From Haloferax sp046557615 (GTDB lineage Archaea > Halobacteriota > Halobacteria > Halobacteriales > Haloferacaceae), in NCBI RefSeq assembly GCF_046557615.1, contig NZ_JBKIII010000001.1, positions 1,426,001-1,490,000 on the forward strand: DNA of 64,000 bases, read 5' to 3'. Every line of letters begins with the position of its first letter. The first letter of the stretch is position 1. Below the pieces are notes generated by a model. That model was not told the origin of the DNA. It was given only the letters and a program-made list of their open reading frames with translations, and searched no databases. This document shows positions 34,063-41,787 of this stretch, piece by piece. A program made the position numbers and the translations under genes.

Positions 34063-34838
34063 GCGACTCTCCCAAGTGCGTCAGTCGTCGGAGACACTTT
34101 CGCCGCTCGGTCCGCCAAGGCAGTCGCACGCGCGGCAATCTGCCGCAACGTCTCACGCTCGGCATCGAGGTGGGGAAGCGACGTTGGGTCGGCATCCGAC
34201 TCCGTGAGGATGGTCGCTGCGTCGCTGACGCCGACGCCTTCCAAGCACTCCGCGAGTTCGAGTTGTCGTTCGAGGGCCTCGAAGTAGGCGTGGAGGTCCG
34301 CAGGAAGCACCTCGGCCTTGGCGGTGTTGGGTGTAGGCGAAACTGGAGTTTCTCGAATCGGTACGTCGGCAACCGCGTCCGCAACGTCGCCGTCGGTTGC
34401 GGTCGGTTCACTCTCTGTGGGTGAACTCTCGTCGTTGGCAGAGCGGTTCGTCGATTCGACGGCCGGTGACACCGAAACCACGTCTGCGGGCGGGCGAGAG
34501 GGACCAAGTTCGCGCACCACGTCGTCGGGCGTCATCTCACTGTCTTCGACAGCGCGACCGAGTACCTCGACAGAGACCACTTCGACATCTTCCGCGTCGC
34601 CATCGGGCACGACGGGACACGAATAACCGAGTGCGCGGGTCGATTCGGCGGGAATCGTTCCTTCGTACCCCATCTCGTCCCACCCCGACTCGGGAACACC
34701 ACGACGACGTGGCGGCAATACTGGTCCACCGAGGTGGTTTTCGACGCGCACCCGGCGGTCGATAGGGGCCGTATTATCGAGAACGACCGAGACGAGCGTC
34801 AGGCCGTCAACAGTCGAAACATCGAGCGTGTAATCCAT
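34059..34838 (-). CDS. Uncharacterised acidic protein coupled to minD1
   Basis: A 259-residue protein in three parts: a beta-rich N-terminal domain at about 1-105 (MDYTLDVSTVDGLTLVSVVL; RALGYSCPVVPDGDAEDVEV), a low-complexity linker at about 110-185 rich in Ser/Thr/Asp/Pro, and a helical C-terminus at about 190-255 (LHAYFEALERQLELAECLEG; RETLRQIAARATALADRAAK). It has no enzymatic motif. Its stop overlaps the minD1 start by 4 nt, the usual sign of partner proteins, so it may be a MinD1 adaptor. Confidence 0.75.
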   Translation of the reverse strand: MDYTLDVSTVDGLTLVSVVLDNTAPIDRRVRVENHLGGPVLPPRRRGVPESGWDEMGYEGTIPAESTRALGYSCPVVPDGDAEDVEVVSVEVLGRAVEDSEMTPDDVVRELGPSRPPADVVSVSPAVESTNRSANDESSPTESEPTATDGDVADAVADVPIRETPVSPTPNTAKAEVLPADLHAYFEALERQLELAECLEGVGVSDAATILTESDADPTSLPHLDAERETLRQIAARATALADRAAKVSPTTDALGRVA

Positions 34839-34868
34839 GACGGGGATGGTCGCCTCTTCGTATTTAAA

Positions 34869-35705
34869 TCAAAGCCGGATAACTGGCGTATCGAGCGCGG
34901 CGGCCGCCGTCTCAGCGTCGTCGAAGAAGTCGCAGGCGAGAACCACCGGTGCGTCGAGGTCGGCGAGCCGAATGCAAGCGAGCGTGGTTAGGAGTGAGTC
35001 AAAAGCGACTGAACCGGATGCAAAATCGGCGAGTGTCTCAGCCGTCTGTTCTGCCGCTGAAGCATAGCGGTCGCTGAAATACGCGCGGGACTCGCGACGA
35101 CGGTTGTCGAGTGCATCTTCGAGTTTGAGTCGTTCTTCGCGCTGGTCTCGGACGCCTCGTGCCTCTCGTTCGAGCGCCGACAATCGCTGTTCTGCGGCGA
35201 TTCGCTCGGTTTCGACTTCGGAGAGTTTCGTCGTCGTCTCGCGCAGTTTCCTTCCAACGTCAGCCACCGCCCCGTCGTCTTCGGCTTCACGGTGCGCCGT
35301 GAGCCGCCCGCGAAGCGCCGCCGTCTCTTCTCGCAATCGCGCCACGTCGGCACCGGTTTCTGCGACTCGCTGACGTGCCGAATCGAGGTCCGGTGGGGTG
35401 GCGTTCGCCGATGTAGACACGTCTCTACGTCTTGCTTCGAGACGAGCGAGGTCGGAATCGGCAGGCGATGACTCGCCGCGAGAGCGCCCGACTGCTTCGA
35501 ACAAGTTCCCGGGAGACGAAAGCGAAGACGAGACGACGCCAAGCGTTTCGTGGCCGGGGCCGGGTGCTGGACAGTCGATAGTGAGTTCTGGAACACTGGC
35601 CTCGTCACGGACAGCATCGGCGACGGTTTCGGCGTCGAGTTCGAACCCCAAGAGGTCGATACCGCGTCCCGTTCGAACCGTCCCATCGAGAAGTCGGATT
35701 TTCAT
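34869..35705 (-). CDS. Coiled-coil protein of the mcm-minD1 operon
   Basis: A 278-residue protein: an N-terminal domain at about 1-75 (KIRLLDGTVRTGRGIDLLGF), a long coiled coil at about 85-215 with heptad-like leucines (ARLREETAALRGRLTAH; LSEVETERIAAEQRLSALER), and a compact C-terminus at about 225-278 (LLTTLACIRLADLDAPVVLA). It shares the SMC/ParB-like habit of pairing a coiled coil with folded ends but has no ATPase motifs. Its start overlaps the preceding gene by 4 nt. The function is unknown. Confidence 0.75.
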   Translation of the reverse strand: MKIRLLDGTVRTGRGIDLLGFELDAETVADAVRDEASVPELTIDCPAPGPGHETLGVVSSSLSSPGNLFEAVGRSRGESSPADSDLARLEARRRDVSTSANATPPDLDSARQRVAETGADVARLREETAALRGRLTAHREAEDDGAVADVGRKLRETTTKLSEVETERIAAEQRLSALEREARGVRDQREERLKLEDALDNRRRESRAYFSDRYASAAEQTAETLADFASGSVAFDSLLTTLACIRLADLDAPVVLACDFFDDAETAAAALDTPVIRL

Positions 35706-36040
35706 AGCTCACGGGTTCGCATATCGGCGACAGACGGATGATCGGTCCCCACCGCGAATTTCGCGTAGGGGGTTGACGTCGCGTCGCGTGCTTCGTATTC
35801 AGCCGCCGCGGTCCGGACCGATTCGGAAACCGACTCGAACTCGTTGAACGGTTCTGTCTCCAGAATCTGCACGTCGTGGTCGTGTTTCTGTTTCAAGCGG
35901 AGCGCGAGAAACGCCCCGAGTTCGGTCGCATCGAACAACGCTGCCCGCCCGAATCGTCGGACGATAGTCTCGTCGTGGGTTCGACAGATGTTCCGAAGCG
36001 TCGTCCGCGCGGCCTTCGAATACGTCACGACGAGTAGCAC
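35702..36040 (-). CDS. 112-residue conserved protein of the mcm-minD1 operon
   Basis: From a GTG at 36040, chosen because the downstream sequence LLVVTYSKAARTTLRNICR looks like a folded N-terminus whereas the 64 upstream residues are arginine-rich and overlap the preceding gene. It continues RRFGRAALFDATELGAFLALRL and ends YAKFAVGTDHPSVADMRTREL. Basic and aromatic residues in the first half could contact nucleic acid. There is no named motif. It overlaps the coiled-coil gene by 4 nt. Confidence 0.65.
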   Translation of the reverse strand: MLLVVTYSKAARTTLRNICRTHDETIVRRFGRAALFDATELGAFLALRLKQKHDHDVQILETEPFNEFESVSESVRTAAAEYEARDATSTPYAKFAVGTDHPSVADMRTREL

Positions 36041-36084
36041 AGCAAGTCGGTCACCAAGTGGGAAGAAAAGTCGTTCGACAGCGG

Positions 36085-36390
36085 TCAGACCTGTTCGACC
36101 GAGAAGTCGATGGTTGTCGTCTCTGTGTCGGTCGCATCGGCGAGTAACCCTTCGACGCGACCCTTCGCGTCTGCTTCGCCAGAGGCGAGGACGACGATGC
36201 CTTCGGCGCGTTCGTCGCCGACGGCTTTCCACGCATCGAGCGACCCTTCGCCGGTGTCGGTCTCGAACTCGGTTGCGAACGTCCGAAGGACCGTCACGAC
36301 GCGCTGTTCTGTATTGGCGAGGTCAGCATCGCCCGACTCGAAGTCGCGGATGGCGTCTTCGATGTTCCGGATGGCGGAGATTCGGTCCAT
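36085..36390 (-). CDS. 101-residue helical protein immediately downstream of mcm
   Basis: A small acidic protein, MDRISAIRNIEDAIRDFESG then LANTEQRVVTVLRTFATEF and GIVVLASGEADAKGRVEGLL, with no cysteine or membrane segment. Its ATG directly abuts the stop of mcm with no intervening base, so the two are almost certainly cotranscribed and probably translationally coupled. The function is unknown; an accessory factor of the helicase is the natural guess. Confidence 0.72.
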   Translation of the reverse strand: MDRISAIRNIEDAIRDFESGDADLANTEQRVVTVLRTFATEFETDTGEGSLDAWKAVGDERAEGIVVLASGEADAKGRVEGLLADATDTETTTIDFSVEQV

Positions 36391-38499
36391 CTACGTCGCC
36401 CGGTACACGTCGCCGCGCGGTTCGTAGATGTCGCCTTTCATCTTGAGTTTCTCCAGTTGGTCGTTGACGGTACTCTCGTCCATGTTCAACTCGCTGTGCG
36501 CACGTTCGAGTACGTCGTCGTGCGGCGCGCCTTCCTCGAACTCTTCTTGCATCGTGCGGATGAGTTCGAGCAGGTTCTTGATACGGTCGCGTTGGGTCTT
36601 CGAGCGACCGGTCTCGACGATGTCGGCGTCGAACTCACCAGTCTCGGGGTCCATCCCGATGTCGCGCAGACAGGATTCGACGATGTCGGTCACGCGAACG
36701 GCGTCTTCGCGGGTGACTTTATCGGAGAGGCGAACGCGGGCAGAGGCCTCCGAGAGACGGACGAGTGCTTCGAGTTTACGCGCCGTCACGGGAACAGGGG
36801 CGTCGTCGTCGGCACCGCGAGCGCGGAAGTCCACGTAGAAGTCGCGGATGACCTGTTTTGCCTCGTCGGTCATCGTCGGGTAGCACGTTCGTTTCGCGTA
36901 GGCGATGTACTTGCGAAGGAGGTCGGCCTCGATGTCGGGTGCGACTTCGTCGGTGACGGCGTTGACCTGTTCTTCGGTGAACTCCGAGTTCGGCACGTTA
37001 GTTCGCTGGGTGTTCAGCTCACCGGCATAGTTGGTCTTCAGGATGTGGTCGGCGAGTGCAGAGTCCGAATCGGGGTCCGGGTTGTCGGTGACGGTGAAGA
37101 TGAGGTCGAAACGCGAGATGAGCGCGGGTTCGAGGTCGATTTGCTCGCCGATAGGTTCGTACTGGTCGAACCGGCCGTATTTCGGGTTCGCCGCGCCGAG
37201 GAGCGAACACCGCGACTTGAGCGTCGCGTTGATACCGGCTTTAGAGACCGAAATTTGCTGTTGCTCCAGTCCTTCGTGCATCGCAGAGCGGTCCTCTGGG
37301 CGCATCTTGTCAAGTTCGTCCACCGCCGCGATTCCTTTGTCGGCGAGGACGAGCGCACCCGCTTCGAGCGTCCACTGCTGGCCGTCGCCGAAGTCGTCGC
37401 GGACGGCGGCGGCGGTCAAACCGGCGGACGAGGAACCCTTACCGGAGGTGTAGACCGAACGTGGCGCGATGTGTCGTATGTACGAGAGCATCTGCGACTT
37501 ACCGGTACCGGGGTCACCGATGAGGAGCATGTGCAGGTCGCCACGAATCCGAGAGCCATCGGGCAGGTGCTTTGTGACACCGGAGAAGAGTTGCAGAATC
37601 ATGGCGAGTTTCTCCTGGTCGTAACCGTAGATGGCGGGCGCGACCGAGGCGACCATCTTCTCGTAGATGTCTGGGTTGTTCGAGAGTTCGATGACCTCGG
37701 CGATGTCCTCGTCGGTAATCTCCATGTCTTCGAACTCTTCGTCCTCAATTGCGAGCGCGATACCCTCCATGTAGTAGTCGAAGACGGAGGTCTTCTCGTT
37801 GCCCGAACTCACCTGTTCGATGTGGAGAATCCCGACGGCGGTGACGTGGTCACCGGCGGTGACCTTGCCGGTCACGTCGTCTTGGAGGTTCATGTCGATA
37901 CTCTGCGGCGTCTCGCCCCCGCGCAGGCCTTCGGGGGACTCTTGAATCCGCAGTTTCTGTGAATCGACGAAGTTCGACTGGTCGAAGTCGATTCTGAAGG
38001 GTCCTTGTCGCTCACAGCCCTGGCACTCGTGTGGCTCTTGGAAGCCACCGTCGCCCTGCGGGATATAACTCATCGTTCCACAGCGTTGGCACTCGAATGC
38101 GGCTTCGGTAATCTTGGGCCGCACGTCCGTCGCCTTGCGGACGATTCCTTGGACCGAGATGAGTTTCCCGATGTGGTTGTCGTTGACCCGGATGTTGCGG
38201 ATGTCGATGTTATCCGGGAGGTTCCGCATCCGAACGTGTGCCTGACCCAGTTTGACGTCCGCGGGCAAGTCGAACAGGCGAAGTGCCTCTTCGGCGTACT
38301 CTTGGAACTGCCCAGGTTTCGTCAGATAATCTTCGGCGAGTTCGGTGTCGAACGTGTAGAGGTCGTTGTAATCGATGTACAGCGACCGTTTCTCTTTCGG
38401 ATACTGCTGTGCCAGTTGTCCAATCTGCTCTCGATAGTAGTTGCGGTAAAACTGGATAAACCGCTCTGTCAACTCTCGATTCTGCGGGGCCTGCGCCAT
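36391..38499 (-). CDS. mcm: MCM replicative helicase
   Basis: A 702-residue hexameric 3'-5' DNA helicase. The N-domain has a zinc site CQRC...CQGC (about residues 136-160). The AAA+ core has Walker A GDPGTGKSQML (about 330), Walker B AAVDELDKM and the arginine finger in ISRFDLIF. A C-terminal winged helix ends the protein (STVNDQLEKLKMKGDIYEPR). There is no intein. It is the first gene of a six-gene run through to minD1. A TATA-like box lies about 27 nt upstream of the ATG. Confidence 0.96.
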   Translation of the reverse strand: MAQAPQNRELTERFIQFYRNYYREQIGQLAQQYPKEKRSLYIDYNDLYTFDTELAEDYLTKPGQFQEYAEEALRLFDLPADVKLGQAHVRMRNLPDNIDIRNIRVNDNHIGKLISVQGIVRKATDVRPKITEAAFECQRCGTMSYIPQGDGGFQEPHECQGCERQGPFRIDFDQSNFVDSQKLRIQESPEGLRGGETPQSIDMNLQDDVTGKVTAGDHVTAVGILHIEQVSSGNEKTSVFDYYMEGIALAIEDEEFEDMEITDEDIAEVIELSNNPDIYEKMVASVAPAIYGYDQEKLAMILQLFSGVTKHLPDGSRIRGDLHMLLIGDPGTGKSQMLSYIRHIAPRSVYTSGKGSSSAGLTAAAVRDDFGDGQQWTLEAGALVLADKGIAAVDELDKMRPEDRSAMHEGLEQQQISVSKAGINATLKSRCSLLGAANPKYGRFDQYEPIGEQIDLEPALISRFDLIFTVTDNPDPDSDSALADHILKTNYAGELNTQRTNVPNSEFTEEQVNAVTDEVAPDIEADLLRKYIAYAKRTCYPTMTDEAKQVIRDFYVDFRARGADDDAPVPVTARKLEALVRLSEASARVRLSDKVTREDAVRVTDIVESCLRDIGMDPETGEFDADIVETGRSKTQRDRIKNLLELIRTMQEEFEEGAPHDDVLERAHSELNMDESTVNDQLEKLKMKGDIYEPRGDVYRAT

Positions 38500-38521
38500 C
38501 GAACTTTCCTTTGTTCCCGAC

Positions 38522-38531
38522 TGGTTAAGAA
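38522..38531 (-). promoter_or_regulatory. mcm operon promoter (TATA-like)
   Basis: On the minus strand TTCTTAACC is centred about 27 nt upstream of the mcm ATG, giving a leaderless start. The element is itself a short imperfect palindrome (GGTT-AAG-AACC). A separate 10-bp palindrome ACACTAGTGT lies farther upstream at 38613-38622. Confidence 0.5.
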
Positions 38532-38682
38532 CCTTCGTCGTCGCCGAGCGGGGTCACCTCACGTTCACCGAATTCGCCGCCCTACCAGCCCCATTATGCT
38601 ACTGGGTGACATACACTAGTGTGGTTCTCGCGTCGTCACGAACGACCCCGAGCGGCGCGCAGAACAGAGGTGTTGAACTCGA

Positions 38683-38979
38683 ATGCAATTCATCGTCCGG
38701 TTGACGCACTCACCGGATAACTGTTGGGCGAGACCGGAGCACAAAGGCAAAGCGAGCGAACTCCACGACAGACTCGAAACTGCCGAGGAGTCGTTTGGCG
38801 TCACGGTTCACAACGCCTTCGTCGCCCCGAACGAACACACGTTCTACCTCGTCCTCGAAGCAGAATCGTTCGAAGGAATCGTCGGACTGCTCAGTCCGCC
38901 AATCCTGCAAGACCACGAAGCCGACGTGATACCCGTCACGTCGATTGCGGGTGGGATGGAAGCGACCGGCGTCGAATAA
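38683..38979 (+). CDS. Small alpha/beta protein of unknown function
   Basis: A 98-residue protein with a ferredoxin-like alternation: MQFIVRLTHSPDNC (strand), ASELHDRLETAEESFGVTV (helix), HTFYLVLEAESFEGIVGLL (strand-helix), ADVIPVTSIAGGMEA (strand). It resembles DUF3303/muconolactone-isomerase-like stress proteins only in outline. It is divergent from mcm and convergent with the cmi4-like gene. Confidence 0.65.
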   Translation: MQFIVRLTHSPDNCWARPEHKGKASELHDRLETAEESFGVTVHNAFVAPNEHTFYLVLEAESFEGIVGLLSPPILQDHEADVIPVTSIAGGMEATGVE

Positions 38980-39023
38980 CACGACGCCACAACTTTTTCG
39001 CAGAGACGCCAGTAAGAAGCGTC

Positions 39024-39629
39024 TCAGAACGACACGTCCGTCTCGATGTCTTCTGTCGCCTCTCGAAGCCCAGTTCGACGGGTCTCTTCAGTGAGGTTCT
39101 CAGAGAGCGCCTCGTCGGTGAGCAAATCCGAGAAGTCGTCGCGGAAGCGGTGGTTCACTCGTGTAGAGCGAAGGTCCGCGTCCGCAACAGGGCGAAAGAG
39201 CCGGACAATATCTGCCTCGGTGTCGAGTTCGTCCGCGACTTCCTCGTCGGAGCGGTCGTTGGCGACGAGCTTTTCGAAGCGGTCGTAATCGAAGGGAGTG
39301 TCGCGGTCGGCGTCGCGGACGAGGTGCAGGTCGAAGCGAGCGGTTCGAACCTCGTCGGGAGCGATATCGAGGTCGGCCGCCAGTGCTTCATCAGTGTCGC
39401 CGCCGTAGTAGCCGACGACGAGACTCACGAGCGCGTCGGTTCCGAGTTCGGTCCGAAACTCGAATCGCTCGCGCATCTGTTGGATGTCCCCGCGGACGCG
39501 TGTGCGAACTTCTTCAGGGTCGCCAACGTCGGCGAGCGAGCCGCGTCCTTCGGACTGCCGCTCGGTGACAGTGTCCGACCCGGTCGTCTCGATGAAGATA
39601 TCACGGAGTTCGGCGGTCTTCTCGTCCAT
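39024..39629 (-). CDS. cmi4: Conditioned medium-induced protein 4-like
   Basis: A 201-residue acidic protein beginning MDEKTAELRDIFIETTGSDT, which I recall as the N-terminus of haloarchaeal Cmi4, a gene found by induction in conditioned medium. The body is helical with two HTH-like repeats (TDEALAADLDIAPDEVRTAR; SDEEVADELDTEADIVRLF), suggesting DNA binding. I start at the ATG at 39629; the longer frame to 39686 is not family-like. The BirA-type operator of bioY lies 43 bp upstream. Confidence 0.65.
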   Translation of the reverse strand: MDEKTAELRDIFIETTGSDTVTERQSEGRGSLADVGDPEEVRTRVRGDIQQMRERFEFRTELGTDALVSLVVGYYGGDTDEALAADLDIAPDEVRTARFDLHLVRDADRDTPFDYDRFEKLVANDRSDEEVADELDTEADIVRLFRPVADADLRSTRVNHRFRDDFSDLLTDEALSENLTEETRRTGLREATEDIETDVSF

Positions 39630-39671
39630 AGAGAGTGAATAAAACGCGAAGCATCTTGAATGTCTCCGACC

Positions 39672-39705
39672 CTCGTAAACCGGCATATTAAACTTGGTTT
39701 ACGAG
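39672..39705. promoter_or_regulatory. BirA-type biotin operator flanking the bioY TATA box
   Basis: A perfect 10-bp inverted repeat CTCGTAAACC (39672-39681) and GGTTTACGAG (39696-39705) separated by 14 nt. It matches the known BirA operator form TTGTAAACC-N14/15-GGTTTACAA reported for bacteria and archaea. The spacer holds ATATTA (39685-39690), about 29 nt upstream of the bioY ATG, so bound repressor would mask the TATA box. This supports biotin-dependent repression of the transporter operon. Confidence 0.85.
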
Positions 39706-39716
39706 ACAGCGAGCGT

Positions 39717-40295
39717 ATGGCAACCGAACACGACTCTGTCGAACTCGTCGGCGACGAACTCGTCGGCAACGTCGCTCGTGCGGCGCTCTTTGCGGCGCTC
39801 ATGGGCGCGGCCGCGTACGTGTCGTTCCCGAATCCACTCTCGCCGATTCCGGTGACGATGCAGGTACTCGTCGTCTTCCTCGCCGGTATCTTTCTTGGAC
39901 CAGTTTGGGGTGGCGCGTCGATGGTACTCTATCTCGTCGCCGGAAGTCTCGGCGCACCCGTCTTCGCCGGTGGCTCTGCTGGCTTTGGCGCGCTCGTCGG
40001 TCCAACCGGTGGCTACCTCCTCTCGTATCCCCTCGCCGCCGCCGTCACGGGCGCTATCGTCCACAACGGCGTCACGCTCGGTGACTACCGCGTGAACACG
40101 CTCCGACTCGTCGGCGCGATGGTCGCCGGAACCGTCGTCATCTACGCCCTCGGAACGATTGGATTCGCGTTCGTCCAGAACATCGGCCTCGGGGCGGCCT
40201 TCTGGGTGGCCTCGGCCGCGTTCATCCCTGCCGAAGCGTTCAAAATCGCCGCCGCCGTCGGCATCGTCCGCAGCGACGCAATCGCGGCAAATTAG
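39717..40295 (+). CDS. bioY: Biotin transporter substrate-binding subunit BioY
   Basis: A 192-residue membrane S-component of an ECF transporter, with about six helices. Family features: NPLSPIPVTMQVLVVFLAG, WGGASMVLYLVAGSLGAPVF and GPTGGYLLSYPLAA, the region forming the biotin pocket. The ATG at 39717 sits about 29 nt after the TATA box; the longer frame from 39660 would run through the operator. It is directly followed (no gap) by the ATPase gene, forming bioY-bioM-bioN. Confidence 0.93.
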   Translation: MATEHDSVELVGDELVGNVARAALFAALMGAAAYVSFPNPLSPIPVTMQVLVVFLAGIFLGPVWGGASMVLYLVAGSLGAPVFAGGSAGFGALVGPTGGYLLSYPLAAAVTGAIVHNGVTLGDYRVNTLRLVGAMVAGTVVIYALGTIGFAFVQNIGLGAAFWVASAAFIPAEAFKIAAAVGIVRSDAIAAN

Positions 40296-41006
40296 ATGAT
40301 TCAGGTCGAGTCGCTCGTCCACCGCTACGGCGAGACGGCCGCACTCGATGGCATCGACCTCACCATCGAGGACGGCGAGTGCGTCGCTCTCGCGGGGGCG
40401 AACGGGTCGGGGAAGACGACGCTCGTTCGTCACTTCAACGGCCTCTTAGAACCCGACGAGGGGAGCGTCACTGTCAACGACCGCGACGTCTCCGAGAACC
40501 TCGTCGCCGCGCGAACTGCCGTCTCGATGGTGTTCCAACACCCCGAAGACCAACTCGTCGCGGCCACCGTCGGCGCGGACGTGGCATTCGGCCCCGAGAA
40601 CCTTGGACTCGACCGCGACGAAATCGACCGGCGCGTGGAGGAATCGTTGACCGCCGTCAACCTCGCAGGTCGCGAGTCCGACCGCGTGGACACCCTCTCC
40701 GGCGGTGAGGTCGAACGCCTCGCTATCGCTGGCGCACTGGCGATGGACCCCGACCACCTCGTTCTCGACGAACCGTTTACGGGGTTAGACGAACCGGCGA
40801 GACAGTCCGTACTGAACCGATTAGGGGAACTTCGGGAAGATGGAACGAGCCTCATCATCGTCACCCACGACCTGCGCGACGTGATTTCGCTCGCCGACCG
40901 CGTGGTCGTACTCTCGAACGGGCGGGTCGTCCTCGACGGTGAACCGGCCGACGTGAACGACGAACTCGCCCACTTCGACGTTCGAGCGCCTGATTCGCCG
41001 TGTTGA
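40296..41006 (+). CDS. bioM: ECF transporter ATPase (BioM/EcfA-type)
   Basis: A 236-residue ABC ATPase: Walker A GANGSGKTTL at about 33-42, Q-loop FQHPEDQLVAATV (the EDQ form typical of ECF ATPases), signature LSGGEVERLAIAG and Walker B HLVLDEPFTGLD with a downstream switch His in VTHDLRD. It powers biotin import with BioY and BioN. Its ATG immediately follows the bioY stop and its own stop overlaps the bioN start. Confidence 0.93.
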   Translation: MIQVESLVHRYGETAALDGIDLTIEDGECVALAGANGSGKTTLVRHFNGLLEPDEGSVTVNDRDVSENLVAARTAVSMVFQHPEDQLVAATVGADVAFGPENLGLDRDEIDRRVEESLTAVNLAGRESDRVDTLSGGEVERLAIAGALAMDPDHLVLDEPFTGLDEPARQSVLNRLGELREDGTSLIIVTHDLRDVISLADRVVVLSNGRVVLDGEPADVNDELAHFDVRAPDSPC

Positions 41007-41722
41007 GCTACGAACCGGGTGACTCACTCGCCCACCGACTCGACCCGCGAGCGAAACTCGCCGTCCAAGTCACGTTCGCGGCGGCGGCGCTGGCCTACAC
41101 GACACCCATGGGATTGCTCGTCCTCGGCGTCGTCGCACTCGGTTGTCTGCGCGCCGCGAACACGTCTGTCCGGGCGTCGCTCTCGGCGCTCAAATTCGCG
41201 GTTCCGTTCCTCCTTCTCGCACCCATCGTGGAAGGGGTCACACTCGGGTCGCCGTGGTTCGTTCCAAGCGACGCCATCGACCCCGCACTGGCGAGTATTC
41301 GTGTCGTCCTCGTGTTTCTCGTTGCGGCCGCCTACGTCCGAACGACGCCGGTTCGAGACTCGCGCGCCGCAGTGCAGCGACTCGTCCCGGGGCGAGTTGG
41401 AATCATGCTCGGCGTCGGCGTCTCGCTCGTCTTCCGGTTTCTCCCGCTCGTGCGACGCGATTTACTGCGAGTTCGAGAAGCGCAGGCGGCCCGACTGGGA
41501 ACCGAACGGCGACTCCACGAACGACTCTCGCTCGTCGCAGCGGGTGGCCTTCGTCGGTCGTTTGCACGGGCAGATTCGCTCGCACTCGCACTTCGGGCAC
41601 GCTGTTTCGCGTGGAACCCGACGCTTCCGGAACTTCGATTCGGGCGACACGACTTCCCGGCACTTCTTGTCGCACTCGGACTTGGGATTGCTGCAATACT
41701 TTCTCTCGTCATATCTGCCTGA
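41000..41722 (+). CDS. bioN: ECF transporter transmembrane subunit (BioN/EcfT-type)
   Basis: A 240-residue membrane protein from a GTG that overlaps the end of bioM by 7 nt. It begins LSYEPGDSLAHRLDPRAKLAV, the conserved EcfT N-terminus, has about five helices, and carries the coupling-helix region LLRVREAQAARLG with the Ala-Arg-Gly-like motif, plus LALALRARCF near the C-terminus. It links the ATPase to the S-component. It is the last gene of the biotin operon. Confidence 0.88.
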   Translation: MLSYEPGDSLAHRLDPRAKLAVQVTFAAAALAYTTPMGLLVLGVVALGCLRAANTSVRASLSALKFAVPFLLLAPIVEGVTLGSPWFVPSDAIDPALASIRVVLVFLVAAAYVRTTPVRDSRAAVQRLVPGRVGIMLGVGVSLVFRFLPLVRRDLLRVREAQAARLGTERRLHERLSLVAAGGLRRSFARADSLALALRARCFAWNPTLPELRFGRHDFPALLVALGLGIAAILSLVISA

Positions 41723-41787
41723 GATTTCGGCGGACAGCGGCGATTTCCGTTGACAAGATTTAACACCTCGTTCTCCGGTGATTGATT

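Noticed and set aside
36457..37962. 501-residue plus-strand frame inside mcm
   Set aside because: Antisense shadow; its translation is Val/Arg/Glu-rich with no family motif.
36391..38499. Possible intein in mcm (also considered for rfcA)
   Set aside because: The protein lengths are normal and the Walker regions are uninterrupted.
38613..38622. Palindrome ACACTAGTGT upstream of mcm
   Set aside because: A single 10-bp palindrome with no second copy or clear promoter relation; could be chance.
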